The notes: a model not told the origin generated them from the letters alone. A DNA stretch of 64,000 nt from Dendrolimus kikuchii (GCA_019925095.2 CM034406.1:11039388-11103387); one strand, 5' to 3'. Shown: positions 10,995 through 23,619, counted from the stretch's first letter. Translations and numbers: made by a program.

Positions 10995-11225
10995 TGCAAT
11001 GTCTTTATATAGTGAAGATTTATATAAATAATATCTTCTAACACTAAATTAAGCATTAAACGTTAATGTTCATAATTGTCGGCAATAACAATATGCTTTT
11101 GTGTATGTATTTATTTTGTGTTGTAGTGTAAAGTTTCTTGGAATGCACTTGCTAGGTTTTGAATTTGAGTTGTTTAATACAACGAGATACTGAACGCCTA
11201 TCATTACAAGCAACACACCTTATAT

Positions 11226-11845
11226 AATGATAATAAAAGCCCATAAACGTTCCACTGCTAGGCTCGGGTCTCCCACTATAGGGGACCGGATAGTCTATCC
11301 ACTACTTGTGTAAGGCGGGCTGGGCAGGTTTGACACATCGATTATCTCGATGTGCAGGTTTCATCACGATGTTTTCTTTCACCGTTATTAGTACGTGGTA
11401 ATTGTAATTGTACATTAGGTCAGAAAACTTATCCGTGCAGGAACGGAGAAAGAATACAATTTCCTGCGGCCGAGCGGCCTGTCGTAAGAGGCGACTTAAC
11501 AACCCACAGCCAGGTGGTACGGCATTTGCCCAACTGGATGGCTACCACCCCTGGTCTAAAGCATGTCGCCATAACATCCTTGAGTTGTGTTCCGCCATTA
11601 GTGACCAGGTTCCAGTTTCCCTTAAGAGAGCAGCAGAGCATTTGTAGCAACTTTGCTGTTGGCAATGTCCATAGGCGATGGTAACCGCTTTCCATCAAGT
11701 GGGCCGTGTGCCTGTCTGCTGATCTCCTGCAATAAAACAAAAAAAAACTGCCCAAGCGTTGCATGCGTTTCGGCCAGGATTCGAATCCGCGCCCTTTGAG
11801 TTTGGGACGCGTGCGCTAGCCATTACGCAACCACGACTATATACG
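11226..11845 (-). mobile_element. tRNA-derived SINE (family A), split by a later insertion
   Basis: On the minus strand the tRNA-like head (about 11750-11845) includes CGCGTCCCAAACTCAAAG and a pol III box B (GGATTCGAATCC, near 11777-11788). The body and tail continue at 11226-11429, ending GGGCTTTTATTATCATT. The two halves are separated by a family B copy in plus orientation (11430-11743). The whole is flanked by CCTTATAT at 11218-11225 and 11846-11853, the likely target duplication. Compared with the unbroken copy at 63359-63655 the join falls in the shared block CAGAAAACT, so nothing was lost. Confidence 0.8.
11430..11743 (+). mobile_element. Family B retroposon nested in a SINE
   Basis: A near full-length family B copy beginning TATCCGTGCAGGAACGGAG and ending CCTGCAATAAAACAAAAAAA. 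It is flanked by AAAACT (11424-11429 and 11744-11749), duplicated from the interior of the SINE. It therefore arrived after the SINE. The open frames on both strands (about 110 codons) are shared by chance with other copies and not conserved in frame, so no protein is proposed. Confidence 0.75.
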
Positions 11846-12219
11846 CCTTATATTTAAGTAATTTTTACATTTATATTAATAAGAACGTGATTTTAAACGA
11901 CCATTCATTCCCGTGCCGGACTTTGGGCCATTTCCCTCAATCGTTTCATTTGAGACCATTTCCGGCGATTCCCTTATAAAGGCGCTTAGATCATTCCGCC
12001 ATCTTGGATGAAATTGTACGATTCGGGATATAACTAGCTGACATTGTAGCAGCGAGATGAAGTCCTCAAAGGCATCAAAGAGACAATATTCGGGTCAGAA
12101 GCGAGTAGTTAATCAACTCAAATTTTAAAATGCTGCATTGCGCAGCAACATTGTGTGTTTAAGCACAATTGTACTTAAACTCATATGGGGTCAGAAGGAA
12201 TGAAAACACCATATACCGT

Positions 12220-12625
12220 CTGTTTGTGCGGGATTCACCTAAAAACTACTAGGCCGATTTCGATGTGGTTTTCACTGATCGACAGCAAATTCTTAGACTT
12301 AAAATCTGCCCTTCTTTTTATCCTGGGAATCCTGCGGGATTTTTTTTAGGAATGACTCAAAATGCCGGGTTTAATAAAATGAATTCCCATACGATTTTTT
12401 TAGTTATCTATAGCAAATTTTTGTAATAAAATATGTGATATTTTTGATCCCGGGAATCCCGCGGGAATTTTCCTAGGATCGGTTTTTCAAGTTTATGTCG
12501 ACATAATTTTCATTAAAACGATAGCTTACAGTCTTATTTAAATGCTGCGGTACTTTGGGTCCCGGGAATCCCGCGGGAATTTCAAGTCTACCGTGGAAGA
12601 AGTCGCGAGCTTATCGTAGTATACA
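12220..12625 (+). mobile_element. Helitron-like repeat with a tripled GC palindrome
   Basis: Runs from GTGCGGGATTCACCTAAAAACTAC (in two words) to GAAGAAGTCGCGAGC and TAGTATAC, the same ends as the shorter copy at 26080-26250. It holds three versions of a palindromic motif, CCTGGGAATCCTGCGGGA at 12322, TCCCGGGAATCCCGCGGGAA at 12448 and again at 12560, spaced about 110-125 bp. The 26 kb copy has only one. The end resembles the CTAG/T end of Helitrons; no protein is encoded. Confidence 0.45.
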
Positions 12626-13084
12626 TATATAATGATTCCAGCTTGGCTCTATAAGGTCAAAAATGAATAAAACAAATGTTTTTATTATTACACTAACTGG
12701 TGTTCTTTCACCAGACTTAATCTTCGCTACTTCTACAGTAACCTATCGGTACGACGATATACTGTCCTCTTGTATCGATAGCTGGCTTCCCTTAAAGCGT
12801 GGTGCGGGAGCGTGAGTGCGTGGATTGTTAGCGTACGTATTCAGAAGGCACTGCTAGCCTACTTGGACTTAGCAGCGAGCAGGATAACGGAGTACCAAGT
12901 GGTACACAGGGCCATAGGTATGAATTCCGAGAGTGGTGGGAATTGCCGAGCGCGCATACGCAATAATTGTTATATCGCTACACTCAGTTCCTTATACCAC
13001 TTATCCAAATGTGTTGGCGTATAAGTTCATCTCAGTTTAGTTCAAACCATTATGAGGCTCGATACTTTAAGAACTGCTTCCAGA
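12626..13084. other. No recognised gene
   Basis: Somewhat GC-richer than the surroundings, with short frames but nothing recognised. It could be further relic of the R1-like element that follows, since its orientation and position would fit, but no motif supports that. Confidence 0.3.
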
Positions 13085-13194
13085 TTACTTGGAGGACAAG
13101 AAGAGAAAGGCGACTACTGCCAGACGTTTGCCAACGATGTAGTGCTTGGATTAGAGGTAGAGAGGCAGACTAATATCGCACTAACCTGTGTTTA
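13085..13194 (+). pseudogene. R1-like reverse-transcriptase relic around the catalytic motif
   Basis: In one frame the DNA reads GDYCQTFANDVVLGLE and then TNIALTCV before a stop. Non-LTR reverse transcriptases of the R1 group have CQxFADDVVL followed by a TN/xNxAL helix here, so this is the palm-domain strand with the catalytic Asp pair. The first Asp is replaced by Asn (FAND), and the frame closes after about 35 codons, so it is inactive. No endonuclease or other domain is visible nearby. Confidence 0.5.
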
Positions 13195-14337
13195 AAATAG
13201 GGGCGTGCGGAGAAGACTCAATTTGTATTATTTATGTTATATATTGTTATTTAATTGATCTTGACAAATAAGCTCAGGCTCGAGGTCCCAAGACTGAGAA
13301 TGGGTGTTGTGAATATGGCTTCAGAAGTGAACATCTTTAGTTTGATCTTGAACTGCAAGCTCACGTATTTAGTTGCTGCATTCGAGCGTTGAACCTTTAC
13401 AAGCAGCTATATAAACTCGGTAAGAAGAAGCTAGGGGCTTCATTCTGAGGTCATACGTATTAAAGTAAGAAATAAAATTGTCTTTTTCACTCTCCTTTGT
13501 AATGAACATAATTAATATTGATTATTTGAATTCCTAACCTATTTCATGTACAAAAAAGTTTACTTACAACGTTAAGGTGAACACAGTTGTATATGCTCAG
13601 TTACGAGTATACAATTGTATCTATACATAATGTGAATTGCATGCAATTAAACGTGTAACGCCTCGTCCCTTAAGTTGTCTACAGAGTCATAAGCAAATCA
13701 GATAAAAGTAAAACTGCATGAAATGCGTGTGAGTTGTAAAACTACAACAAAAACATACGATACACATGAAATACAACACTGACAACATGATAAGAAACAA
13801 CAGTTCAAGTTTTAATAGGTGCGTCCTCGGTTAATACCACGTTATCTCGCAACTTTGGACTTAGCGTCAAATACTTTAATCAACATAGAATGGTATCACT
13901 TAGGAAATGCACTTCTGTTGGTACATTCATAGGTTTGAATTGGACCTATGCAATCCTTTGACACTAGCATTAGTTATTGAAGTAATAAATATACATAGTA
14001 TACACATGCGAAACAGTCTGTTTAAAAGATGAATCGCATTACTTTGCTTTACTAAACAAAATATTTATAAAATTAACAAGTATCAAGTAAGGTTTCAGTT
14101 AGTAAGCTATCATCAGTCTTTTAACGCCTTAGTATGACGCTTTGTATAAATAGGTAAATCTGATAAAATAAAATGAAGCATAGACTTGCGATATATTAGA
14201 TGTAGTAATAGCCTAGTGCCTAAATCACTCGCACCTTAGTCCAATAAGGTGAAGTCGCATGTCATTTTTTTAAATAAAATTAGAATATCTCATATCGTAT
14301 TTACCGATTTGTGAAACCAGCCGTCTCTTGAATAGAC
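13195..14337. other. No recognised gene
   Basis: AT-rich DNA with no coding sequence, RNA gene or repeat boundary that I can support. Confidence 0.4.
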
Positions 14338-14485
14338 GTGACGGATATATCTCCTCTCTCTCTTTTCTTTCACCATATCCCAATTACTTGGGGTCGGCAC
14401 AATATGTCTTTTCCTTCCACACTCTTCTATTCTGACATACCTCTTCTGTCGCACCGCATATCATATATATCTCCATTCCTCTGTT
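14338..14485 (-). mobile_element. RTE-type non-LTR element, 3' end fragment
   Basis: The minus strand translates as WKEKTYCADPK followed by a stop and LGYGERKE, a C-terminal ending typical of RTE-type ORFs in insects, where the sequence runs ...RxxWKxKTxCADP. The plus strand shows it as CTTGGGGTCGGCACAATAT. Only about 45 codons remain, with a broken frame upstream. A related minus-strand relic is at 49310-49560. Confidence 0.5.
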
Positions 14486-15174
14486 ATGATGAAATAATAA
14501 GTAAAAACTAAGCTATAGATAAATTGAGCATAATAGTTACTAGATCTATGATTGATGAGTAATGGCGAATCCCTTCAATGTATATTAAAGTTAAGGGTCT
14601 ATAGCAGTTGGAAACTTTGTTAAAATTCCTTGTTAATTACTGTTTGATTGTGCGATGAAAACTATTAATTTTAAGCCTCAAGGATTACGCAGGGTAACTT
14701 TAGTTTTATCTTAGTACAAACAGAAAACATTTGGTTTTATTTGTCCACAGCTTACAGCGGTAATTAGTATTTTAGATTATTGTTTGACTTTTGTATCTTT
14801 AGACTACGAGATCAACTTAGAATTATATGAAAAGTTCTGTTCTGAAATTTAAAGCTGTTTTGGGATCTGAGTTGTTGTAATAAGCTTTGGTCTAACAATG
14901 GTGTGCAAATCAAAAATTTTCTTTTAGGGTTACCTCTACAAATACAATGAGATTATAAAATCTTTCTCATGGATCTCAGACGGATGAAAGTATAGACGGA
15001 ACCTATGCGAACCAAAGCTTGAAATGAAGTGAAGTACTTTCTGCACTCCTGTGCGTTAACTTATGTAGTATATACGTGTAGTATACGAGTATACACCTTT
15101 ATCCGTATTAATACGATGAATTAATAGATTAGATAACATTTTAATGCTCCCCAAAACAAACAATTACAATAACA

Positions 15175-15250
15175 AAATGCATAGTTACAATATTTCTTGG
15201 CTTACAACAGGCGGCTTTATCGCTCTTTCAGGCAACCTAGCTTAAAAGAA
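15175..15250 (-). repeat. LINE 3' UTR fragment family G, weak copy
   Basis: Shares AGGCGGCTTTATCGCT and CAGGCAACCTAG with the copy at 6185-6340. One hairpin arm is lost. Confidence 0.35.
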
Positions 15251-15260
15251 ATTCTTAACT

Positions 15261-17170
15261 AATCTGGCGATGTAGATAGAGCAGAAAAAAAGTTAGGAAT
15301 GTACAATTTAAATATACGTACTTATACTAATTTATAAATTTAATACATATGCGAAATTATCTAAACAAATATATTTATTAAAATTACGTATGACAAGCAT
15401 TTTATATTAACATAATTACGATAGATAAATAAGTATATGTTTATTATATTAGACATTAATACCTAGTTATTAAAACGTCTTCCTTTAACCGGCTTCACTC
15501 TGAAAACTCGGGGCTCAGTCATTTTCTTCGTGCGAGACGTAGATTGAATAAACCTAACCTTGAAAATTAACAAAGTGTTTTTGTATGCAATTTTAAGGTT
15601 AATTAATGGATATATAGATTTATAGTTTTTTAACTATACATAATTTACAAAAATGATATTAGATAGAAAAAAATATTTACGGCCTTAAAAGTGTTATCCC
15701 AGAAAATGCCCAATATATGCATCCAAAGCATATACAATCGAAGTATTGTGAAAAATACCACTATATATTCATAAATATATTTGTACAAACTAATATAGCG
15801 TATTTTATACATAAATACGCAACAAATAATTTATCAAAACAGACATACCTACAAACGTCATCGTCACATGCAACCTCTATAAACTATACTATAAGTATAC
15901 GTGGTTCAGCTTGATTAAACATCTTTCCCATTGGAGTATCACGACAAAAAGCCCCAAAATCAATGTGGTCCATCGAGGCGAACCAGCGACCTCTGGATAT
16001 GTACGTGTATTCAAAACGCTTTCATACAAGACATCAGTAACTCCTACGATATACTTATATACATACGATTATTATGTACCTACACATATGTATATGTACA
16101 GAAAGCCAAGAGAACAACACAGTGTGTACGCTGAGAAAACCACAACGTTGCTCAGAGTGAATATTTTACCTGCTCTCCTTTATGACATTAGACCCTTCAA
16201 AATTTGCATTAATTAAACATTAGAATGTAGAATGGCGTAATTAAGTGATAAAACAGACTTGCGTTCCAACCGCTCGAAGGTTTTGTACCTGAAACTTCAG
16301 TAATTATAGTGTAGTCCTATGTTGTGTATGGAAATAATATGAACATTTTAAATTTAATGTCTCTTTTATAGTTAACTTTATGAATCATAACGTGTAAATT
16401 TAAGTGGATGACCGTTTGATTGCTTCCATGGAGTTTGTTTATATTATAATATGTGCTGTAGTTTAGTTTTACTGGTGGTCTTACTGGTGTACACTATTCT
16501 AATAACTAATAATAAAGCTAGGACATAACGCCATAGTTCCCATATTCCCAGACCCCTAGTACCACTAGCAATTCACCCCAATAGCCCGGTACTTTTTGTT
16601 CTCATTTCCCACAATAGTCCTACACTGGCAGAGGCTTGTCCTTGGGTGCATTATTATGTGATATAGACAGGGACAATCGCCGGTCAGTGTCACGCCATAG
16701 TTACATTAAACTAGTCAAGGAGCGTCTAGGTGTTGGCCTTCCCATAGCCCCACGCAAGATCTCCAAAAGTCCGGGTTATTTTTATGGCCCGTGGTTTTCA
16801 AGGACCTACAATATAAGCTGGAATATAAAACTTTTATATGATATATTAATGTCTACTCTTCTTTCTAAAATGTAAGAATTCTAATTCAAACTGTAAAAAG
16901 AAATTGACAGAAGGAAAAAATAAACTTGTTCTTTTTTAAAACAAACTTAGCAGACTATAAAACAATTAAAAGAGAATCTTTAATTTAATAAAAAACATTT
17001 GTTAACAATATTATTTATTTACATACGTAGTAGGTAAATTACTTTCCATCTATCAATTTCTGTCTTGCAAAATATTGTAATAATATTTTTATACTGTTTA
17101 TTATTGGTAATACTTTAAGTCTGGTTCCAAAGACAAAATTATATTACGTGGTATTATATTATATACATAT
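15261..17170. other. No recognised gene
   Basis: Two short frames, 15911-16216 and 16636-16875, have no recognisable domain and no supporting composition. The stretch 16540-16800 is GC-richer than its surroundings and may be a decayed repeat. Nothing is called. Confidence 0.35.
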
Positions 17171-17400
17171 ACTAGGATATGCCCACGACTTCGTCCCTGC
17201 TTGACTTGAAATTCCTGCGGGATTCCCGGGACACTAAGTATCGCCGTATTTGAAAAAAGAATGTAAGCTATCGTTTTAATGACAACTGTATGGGTATAAG
17301 CTATTTTTTATGCACCCGAACAACTTGAAACCGCTCGCGGGAAAATTTTCGCGGACTTTCTTCGCGGGGTTTTATTACATAAAATTTGCTACGAATAGTA
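17171..17400 (-). mobile_element. Helitron-like 3' end fragment
   Basis: Starts on the plus strand with CTAGGATATGCCCACGACTTCGTCC in two words, the reverse complement of the end of the 26080-26250 copy. It then has CCTGCGGGATTCCCGGG. The end CTAG next to an A/T junction matches Helitron 3' ends. Confidence 0.45.
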
Positions 17401-17509
17401 ACAAAATCACATGGGAATTCGCTTTTTTTAATCTGGCCATTGTAAATCATTTCCAGACAATCGGTCTTATTGACTCTCTAATCTGTACTTCACAACGTAA
17501 ACCTCCTAT

Positions 17510-17630
17510 CTCATTCTCTCGCAGGCTTAGTCCTATAGATTTAAGTGTTTATCTTTTTTAGTGTCGCTTTTTCGATTCATCGAGTTTCAAATCACGACGA
17601 TTCTAAAGAAGTTTCACTTCAATAACAATT
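17510..17630 (+). repeat. Interspersed repeat family F, copy 2
   Basis: CTCGCAGGCTTAGTCCTATAG followed by GAGTTTCAAATCACGAC and AAGAAGTTTCACTTCAA, as in the other F copies. Confidence 0.6.
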
Positions 17631-18454
17631 AAAAAGAAAAATGCTTTTCATAAACGCGGCGTCTTATACGCAAGGTTTGAAATTATTATACAGCCACACC
17701 TTACGGTGTTGCGAATTTAGACATCACGGGCGACGCCGTCACATCATTTAGAACCTTAACCGCTTATACCTTAAAATAATGGGAACAATATACCATGTGT
17801 TATCGAAGGGGCCCAAAAAGCTCAATCTTGATTAATTACATAATTAATCTGAAAGAGTTAGATGAGTAAATAGTTGTATATAGTCACCTTCTGCGAAATC
17901 ATGGTTCTGGTTACGTGAGTATCAAGTGTTATGTTAAGATAAGTTTACATACTTGTACTGCCGTGAAAGTGGAAATATTGTAAATGACGCTTAAGATTAA
18001 ATCCCAAGTATTTTGGAAACTTATCGTAAACAGGCAATTTCAAAATGCTCATAATACAGTACATATATCAAAGAAACTGCTTGATAGTCCACTCCGTCAT
18101 GCAGAAAACGTAATCATTCTCAACGTATACATTAAGCCTAAGTGCGGAGTTTATCCAACTTTTACACCAGGAACACTGAAGTAATATGACAGAGTTGAGT
18201 GTTTAGATATGGTTGTGTCACATTATGCCTTAAGAGGTCTATTTGTTACGGGAAAGAGCCTTGTGGCCGTTACTTTCTATGACATATCAACTGTTCAGAA
18301 GTTGACCTAGATATGCACGTCCTTATTATTAATTGACAGGTCACCTGCTATATACATAGATAGACAATACTTTGTTGCTTACCAAAATATACTAATACAC
18401 AAATCGATAGGAAATTTATACTGGCTTTCTTTCATTTAAAATACGACTAACTAA

Positions 18455-18745
18455 CTCCGTTGGCTCAGCGACCCAAAGTGAGTTTTGGCCTCCAAAACGA
18501 AAGCACGTCATTTTCGTCTGTCCTGTATAGAGTCTTCCTAGTTGTGGGATTGAAGTTCGGTCAGGTCAGGTTTGATTCTATCTTTCCAGCGATACTTAGG
18601 ACGGTCTACCGGTCGCCGAACGACTGGTCGCCCCAAATATGCCTTTTCACACCCCAATCTTCCTCCATCCGTTCTACGTGACCGAGCTAATGGAGATGGT
18701 GGTGACTTCATCTCTTTATTTACATTAAGCTCGGCCACAAAGCTT
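18455..18745 (-). pseudogene. RTE-like ORF C-terminal relic
   Basis: The minus strand reads RPKYRWKDRIKPDLTEL and, after a stop, DRRK, another stop, then RAFVLEAKTHFGSL before the end. This is the order seen at the C-terminus of RTE-like elements: an Arg-rich GRPxxRWxD block, then W-A-K-T-H-F-G. At least two internal stops show it is dead. Upstream (to the right) the frame is open for about 40 codons without a known motif. Confidence 0.45.
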
Positions 18746-19954
18746 TTTATTCCGGAGTTAGTTCGGACCTTTTGCTACCATTTCCTCATTTTGTTGGGCC
18801 CAAAATTTACCTAAGAACCTTCCTATCTGTGACTAACAATAGGTTCTCTTCTTCTTACACTTACACTTAGCGTCATAGTCGTACTAAGGTTTCATAGTCG
18901 TACATTAAAATTGGACGTATGTCCAATGTTAATCAATTGAGTTTCTATTTTAATAGTGTAATAAGAGATTTTACTAAAGTAAAATTTCTTCTACTGTTTC
19001 TTTACAATTTTGTTTTACATAACTCAAAGTAAAATAAAATATGCCATGGATTTGGCAGCTTTAATAGGGTAGATAAAATATATCGCTAAAATAAAATACA
19101 CCCATAACAATTCACCCAGTGCGGGGTTTCCGTACAATAAACAACAAATAAATTTATTGCATTTATTTATGACATACGAATAAAGTGTGTGAATGTGACA
19201 CGTGTTATAGGAATTGAAAAATATTCCTCATTGTTTTTGCTAATGGATACACGATAAAAGCTTTTAAGCAAACTTTGACGTGTGCGTGTTTCGATTAAAT
19301 TGTTGATTGCTTTTGAATTTGTCGTTTCGTGTTAAATTAAGCAAGTGATCCGTTGGATTATTCACTTACTATTTTAATTAAAAAGATTAACAGGAAAAAG
19401 TTATACATACCTATATATCTATTGAAAAAAAACACAGCTTTTCTGGCGCACCAAACAATCAAGAATGATTTATGTTTGGAAATAAAATATCTCTCTTTTT
19501 ATTCAATGAATAAAAAGATTTGATAAAGAAAAAAGGTAAATTGGACTTCTTAAAAGATGCATGGGAAAAGATTTTTGATCATTTTGGTACTCCAACGATG
19601 GTTGGTCCGATAGAAGTTTTTGATCAATATTAGAAAGAGGATCGATTAACTAAAAAAAATTGTGTACAATTTTTCATACAAAAAGTACGTGAATTTTTTT
19701 TGCAATTTCTGACTTTTTCAGCACTACAACTTCTGTTGATCGCGTAGAAATTTTAGATCACTATTACAAAAAGAATCGATTGGCATAAAAAAAAGTTTTA
19801 TGTAAAATGGTATTTTCTTGTTAACGGTACATAAAAAAATATATAGATGTTTGGATTGGACTTTGGATGGGGATGTATACAAAATAGGATCCGAGTTTGT
19901 ACAATGCATTTAAAAATGTGAAAAATAAATGGCGGTGTATTTCGGACTAGGCCA
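18746..19954. other. No recognised gene
   Basis: AT-rich with repeated wording around TTGATCA near 19570-19780 (two diverged blocks with AGATTTTTGATC and TTTTAGATCAC). No coding sequence is supported. Confidence 0.35.
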
Positions 19955-20087
19955 TGTAGATGAGCGGGATTAGCGCTAAACGAATAGAATAGAAAATGTA
20001 TTTTAATTACATATCGTTACGCTAAGTATTATATCATTCCTATACATTTTCATTCTATTCGTTTACCGCTAATGCCACTTGTCTACA
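19955..20087. mobile_element. Short inverted-repeat (MITE-like) element
   Basis: The left arm 19955-20001 and right arm 20042-20087 are inverted copies sharing TAAACGAATAGAAT and AAAATGTAT with a few differences (GATTAGCGC against CATTAGCGG). The loop is about 40 bp. There is no coding sequence. The boundaries may extend several bases outward (TGTAGA on both sides). Confidence 0.6.
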
Positions 20088-20639
20088 GGTAGACACATAA
20101 TTTTTTCCGCACAGCCGCGGAAAACTCTAGTGTAATATATAATAAATACGCGTATAAGATTTTTAAGTTGTTCTTCTACGAAGATATTCAATATCCTTTA
20201 ATGTAAAAAGATCTTAGAAGTATACCCAATATGTGATCCTTCTTTAATAGAGGCTGGTACTTATCCGTTTTAAGATCATTGATTTTGTGTGAAGTACCTA
20301 GCATGAATAAGTATTTTATATATCATTCTATACGCAATGCAGTAAAAATATAAAAGGTTGTGAATAAAGTACAAAAATAAGGTCGATTAAATTGTCATCA
20401 TATTAGATTTAAGTATAAAATACTGTACATCGGTACCGGCAGAATATATAATAAAATAAAGACTTTTTATATTACCAATATTCGCAATAACAATTAATTC
20501 GAATTTGAAATTTTCACCATGAAATAAACGATTTTCCCAGAGTGTTACAATATAGAGCTCTTCAAAGAGAGGCTAAATTGATATTTAAAATCTCAACGAG
20601 TTAGCAAAATGTATCTCGGATTCTTTGGTATTGTAGAAT

Positions 20640-20705
20640 TATTTATATAGGCGACGGTATCAGGTGGACCTGTTGTCAGTTTGTCTACAAGTAAATAAAA
20701 AAATA
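20640..20705 (+). mobile_element. Family B-related tail fragment
   Basis: TATAGGCGACGGTATCAGGTGG, in two words, then TGTCAGTTTGTCTAC and an A-run, the last part of the B-type tail. Confidence 0.4.
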
Positions 20706-22059
20706 TCCAAATGGGTCCACTTGGTTTGAATAAAATCCGTTGAGTAGTTGAGTATAAGGGAAACTATAGTTGGGTGGGGACCCAGTGGTTGGTACCGTTT
20801 CATTTTTGTCAAAATATTAAGAAGTCTGAATATTTTTTGCTTTGTAGCAATACAATAAAATTATTAATTTATTTATATGAAATCTTGGATTGACTCGACT
20901 CCGTTACTCGTGATTTCATTACCTCAAAGGAGAAGATCTTCCATCGGGGCTACCGTTGTACCTCGCATGAGTACCAGGCTTATTATTCTTGAAAATTTCT
21001 ATATATTCTTTGTATTTGTCTAAAATGTCTTGCGACTTCAATTACTGCATAGCGCCTCTATTGACCAACGAATCAACGCTGTAAGGGGCACTTCAGATTC
21101 TAGCATCGAATTGAACACTAGTTATTAATTTTAGAAATAGTATTTCAATTGCAATTTTTAATATTAAATTATTTATAAAACTTTTTTTATCCTTCTGCGT
21201 CGGTCATCGTAATTAGTATGCATACTTATTTTACCCTACAATTATTATGATGCAAATTTTTGCGACAAATATTTTAATAAGAAAATCGTGCAAAGCGACT
21301 GAACAACAAAGAAATCAAAATAAACAAACCAAGCAGCGCGTTAAAACTTTGTCTTTTTTCTTCGCTAAATTTATTTCTGTGCGCAACTTTGGCAATTAAA
21401 CTATTCTAGGGTTGGTTCGGATTTTTTCATCCGGGATTTTGCGGGCGTAGTGGAGATTTATCATATTGTCAGCGTCCAATAGAGAAGTTTCAACGTCCAA
21501 GTTTTGATTTCTTCATAAAGTTTTGTTGTTGAGTAAGACGTCGGATTCGGTGTAACTTGATCTTTAGTTTTAATAAAGTCTGGAAAAATCTGGCTACTTA
21601 GTAACTAATAGCAAAAATAATATTTAATTTACCTATACTGACATATTATTAACTTTTAGGCAACGTTGACTGTTAAAATGAAACTATTTACGGTAATCTG
21701 AAGAATACTATTTTGTTTGTGTATTTAAACAAATATAATAAACTATTGCGCACTTAGACAAGTGTGCAATAATTCAAAAAGTCTCGTAGACGGCATGAAT
21801 TATTTCAATTCAATATTCATTAAAAAAAAATTACTTCTAATCGTAGTAGTCTTATCAGAATAATGAACTGTTTTAGCGCTAAAAACGTACAAAATAAAAC
21901 GGTTAAATTATAATAATTAAATTATTGTGTATTAGTGTCAAAAATTTTGACTGTTTAGTATAATATGTCTTTTAGAAATACCACAAGAACTCCCTTGTTT
22001 ATTTTAATTGAATTGAATTCAATTAAAATGAACAAGTTGGCTAAATAAAAACTTTAACA
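20706..22059. other. No recognised gene; one small hairpin
   Basis: AT-rich. A hairpin with 11 bp arms lies at 21745-21755 and 21760-21770 (ATTGCGCACTT and AAGTGTGCAAT, one G-T pair) around a 4-base loop. Nothing else is supported. Confidence 0.4.
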
Positions 22060-22135
22060 TTACTCATTTACACTTGATATCTTTGTCTTCTTGTGATCAC
22101 GGCTATTGAAAAATGGCCGAAATAATAATCAAATG
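22060..22135 (-). mobile_element. Inverted-repeat element family K, fragment
   Basis: Contains the K core TTTGTCTTC...GTGATCACGGCTAT with hairpin arms at 22100-22106 and 22113-22119 (CGGCTAT and ATGGCCG). It is a partial copy in the reverse orientation to the complete one at 54298-54530. Confidence 0.5.
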
Positions 22136-22984
22136 TGTGCGTGTGTGTACTAGGCGCGAAAACTAAAAGAATAAGATGTTAATTTAGTTGTATCTTAGTT
22201 TCTAATTATTATTATTTAAATACAACCCGTATTTTTTAATAATATAAGTACGGCTTTCTTATTTTTTTCTGTTCCCCTAATTGTGCCTGTACGAGTATGT
22301 ATACTTTGACAACACTCAGAAATATTTCTCTCTTAACTCTTGTAATGAATTAATTCTTTGAGAATTGAAAGGCGAACAATTTAGTTTATTTATTCATAAA
22401 CAATTTAAAGAACAAGCTAACTCTCAAAGTACACGCTTGCAATTTCGATTGTTCAACTTTAACTAGTTCCAGTTAAGGGTTGATTAATTTGAATGATTGA
22501 TCAGCCCTCAAACGAGAACAACTTGATGTTGTCAAAATTTGCTTACATCAAGCCAAAGTTTAATTGTTTGAGAATTTGTTAGCGAAATGCACGAGTTTCG
22601 TTTTGTTGAAACACTACAGTTTTCACGCAGGGCGGCGTTGTATTATTTGTAACCAGCGGCCTGGCGCGGTTTCACCTGCGCTCTTTCCCGCTCCCGTGAT
22701 ATATAGCATCATGTTATATAGCCTATGACACTCCCTGTTGACGTAGCTTTCCAACAGTAAAATCTGTTTCATAGATCCAAAGATTACCCCCTACAACGTC
22801 ACAAACTTTACCTCTTATAATATTAGTATAGAAGTATAGATTAAAGATATTTTCAAAAAAACTTCGTTTAAAAAAACCGACTTCAAAAACTAAAAAGTAT
22901 AAAATAACTTAATAGAGATTTTTGACTAAGAATTTATTTAGTTTATTAAGAGACAAAATAATATAAAATTTTCTACATCTTCAA

Positions 22985-23312
22985 GTCGGTGCCACGTAAA
23001 GGGAGGGTACCCTGACCACCACCACACCACCTCACCTTCACCAACAGGAGGTGGAAGTCCGCGGGATCCCCCGAAGGTTCCCGCGGCCCCCTGTGATGGA
23101 ATTACGGGAGGAGCTGCGCGAAGCGGCACCCTCTAACCCCGAGGCCGCCTCCTTCTGGGTCATGACCGACTCGCAGAAGGATTCCAACCTCGATCCCATT
23201 CTAAAGGCTGGCAACGTTTTGCCTTCGTCTCTCGTTTTGCAAACGTCTATAGGTGACGGTAACTACTTTCCACTAGGTGGGGCGCCTACATGATTGCCAG
23301 CTTCGCAATAAA
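22985..23312 (+). mobile_element. GC-rich retroposon 3' end
   Basis: A GC-rich block of about 220 bp, with the hairpin CCGCGGGA / TCCCGCGG (23059-23066 and 23079-23086), runs into a tail with GCAAACGTCTATAGGTGACGG and GCCAGCTTCGCAATAAAA. The same tail ends the fragments at 9129 and 33070. The body has an open frame (23051-23293) without recognised domains, and no start or downstream relative supports it as a gene. It is probably the 3' part of a LINE. Confidence 0.45.
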
Positions 23313-23619
23313 AGATAGTAAATTATTAATCTCCTATGTATCTAAAAGTTTTAATGTAACTTCTTTTAACGAGACTAAACATTAAAATACCATTAAGCAC
23401 TCCTCACATGATAATTTTAAATAAATAACAAATTATCCTCACATTATGAAAACTTCTTTGGCAAAGGAAACTTTTCCGAAACTTTTGGGTTCGCTACACC
23501 TTCTAAATATTTAATTACATTAAACAGGCAATTCTGTGTAATATCTTGACTTACATATTCATGAACTTTTGGCAGACCTTTTTCTTCAGGTGAGCTTGTC
23601 GTTGATATACCGATATACT

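Noticed and set aside
11429..11764. Frames of about 110 codons on both strands of family B copies
   Set aside because: They recur with the repeat, but the copies show frameshifts and stops relative to one another and there is no known domain. They are by-products of a GC-rich retroposon.
15911..16875. Frames at 15911-16216 and 16636-16875 as small host genes
   Set aside because: No domain, no start context, no composition change and no relative; lengths are within what AT-rich DNA of this size yields by chance.
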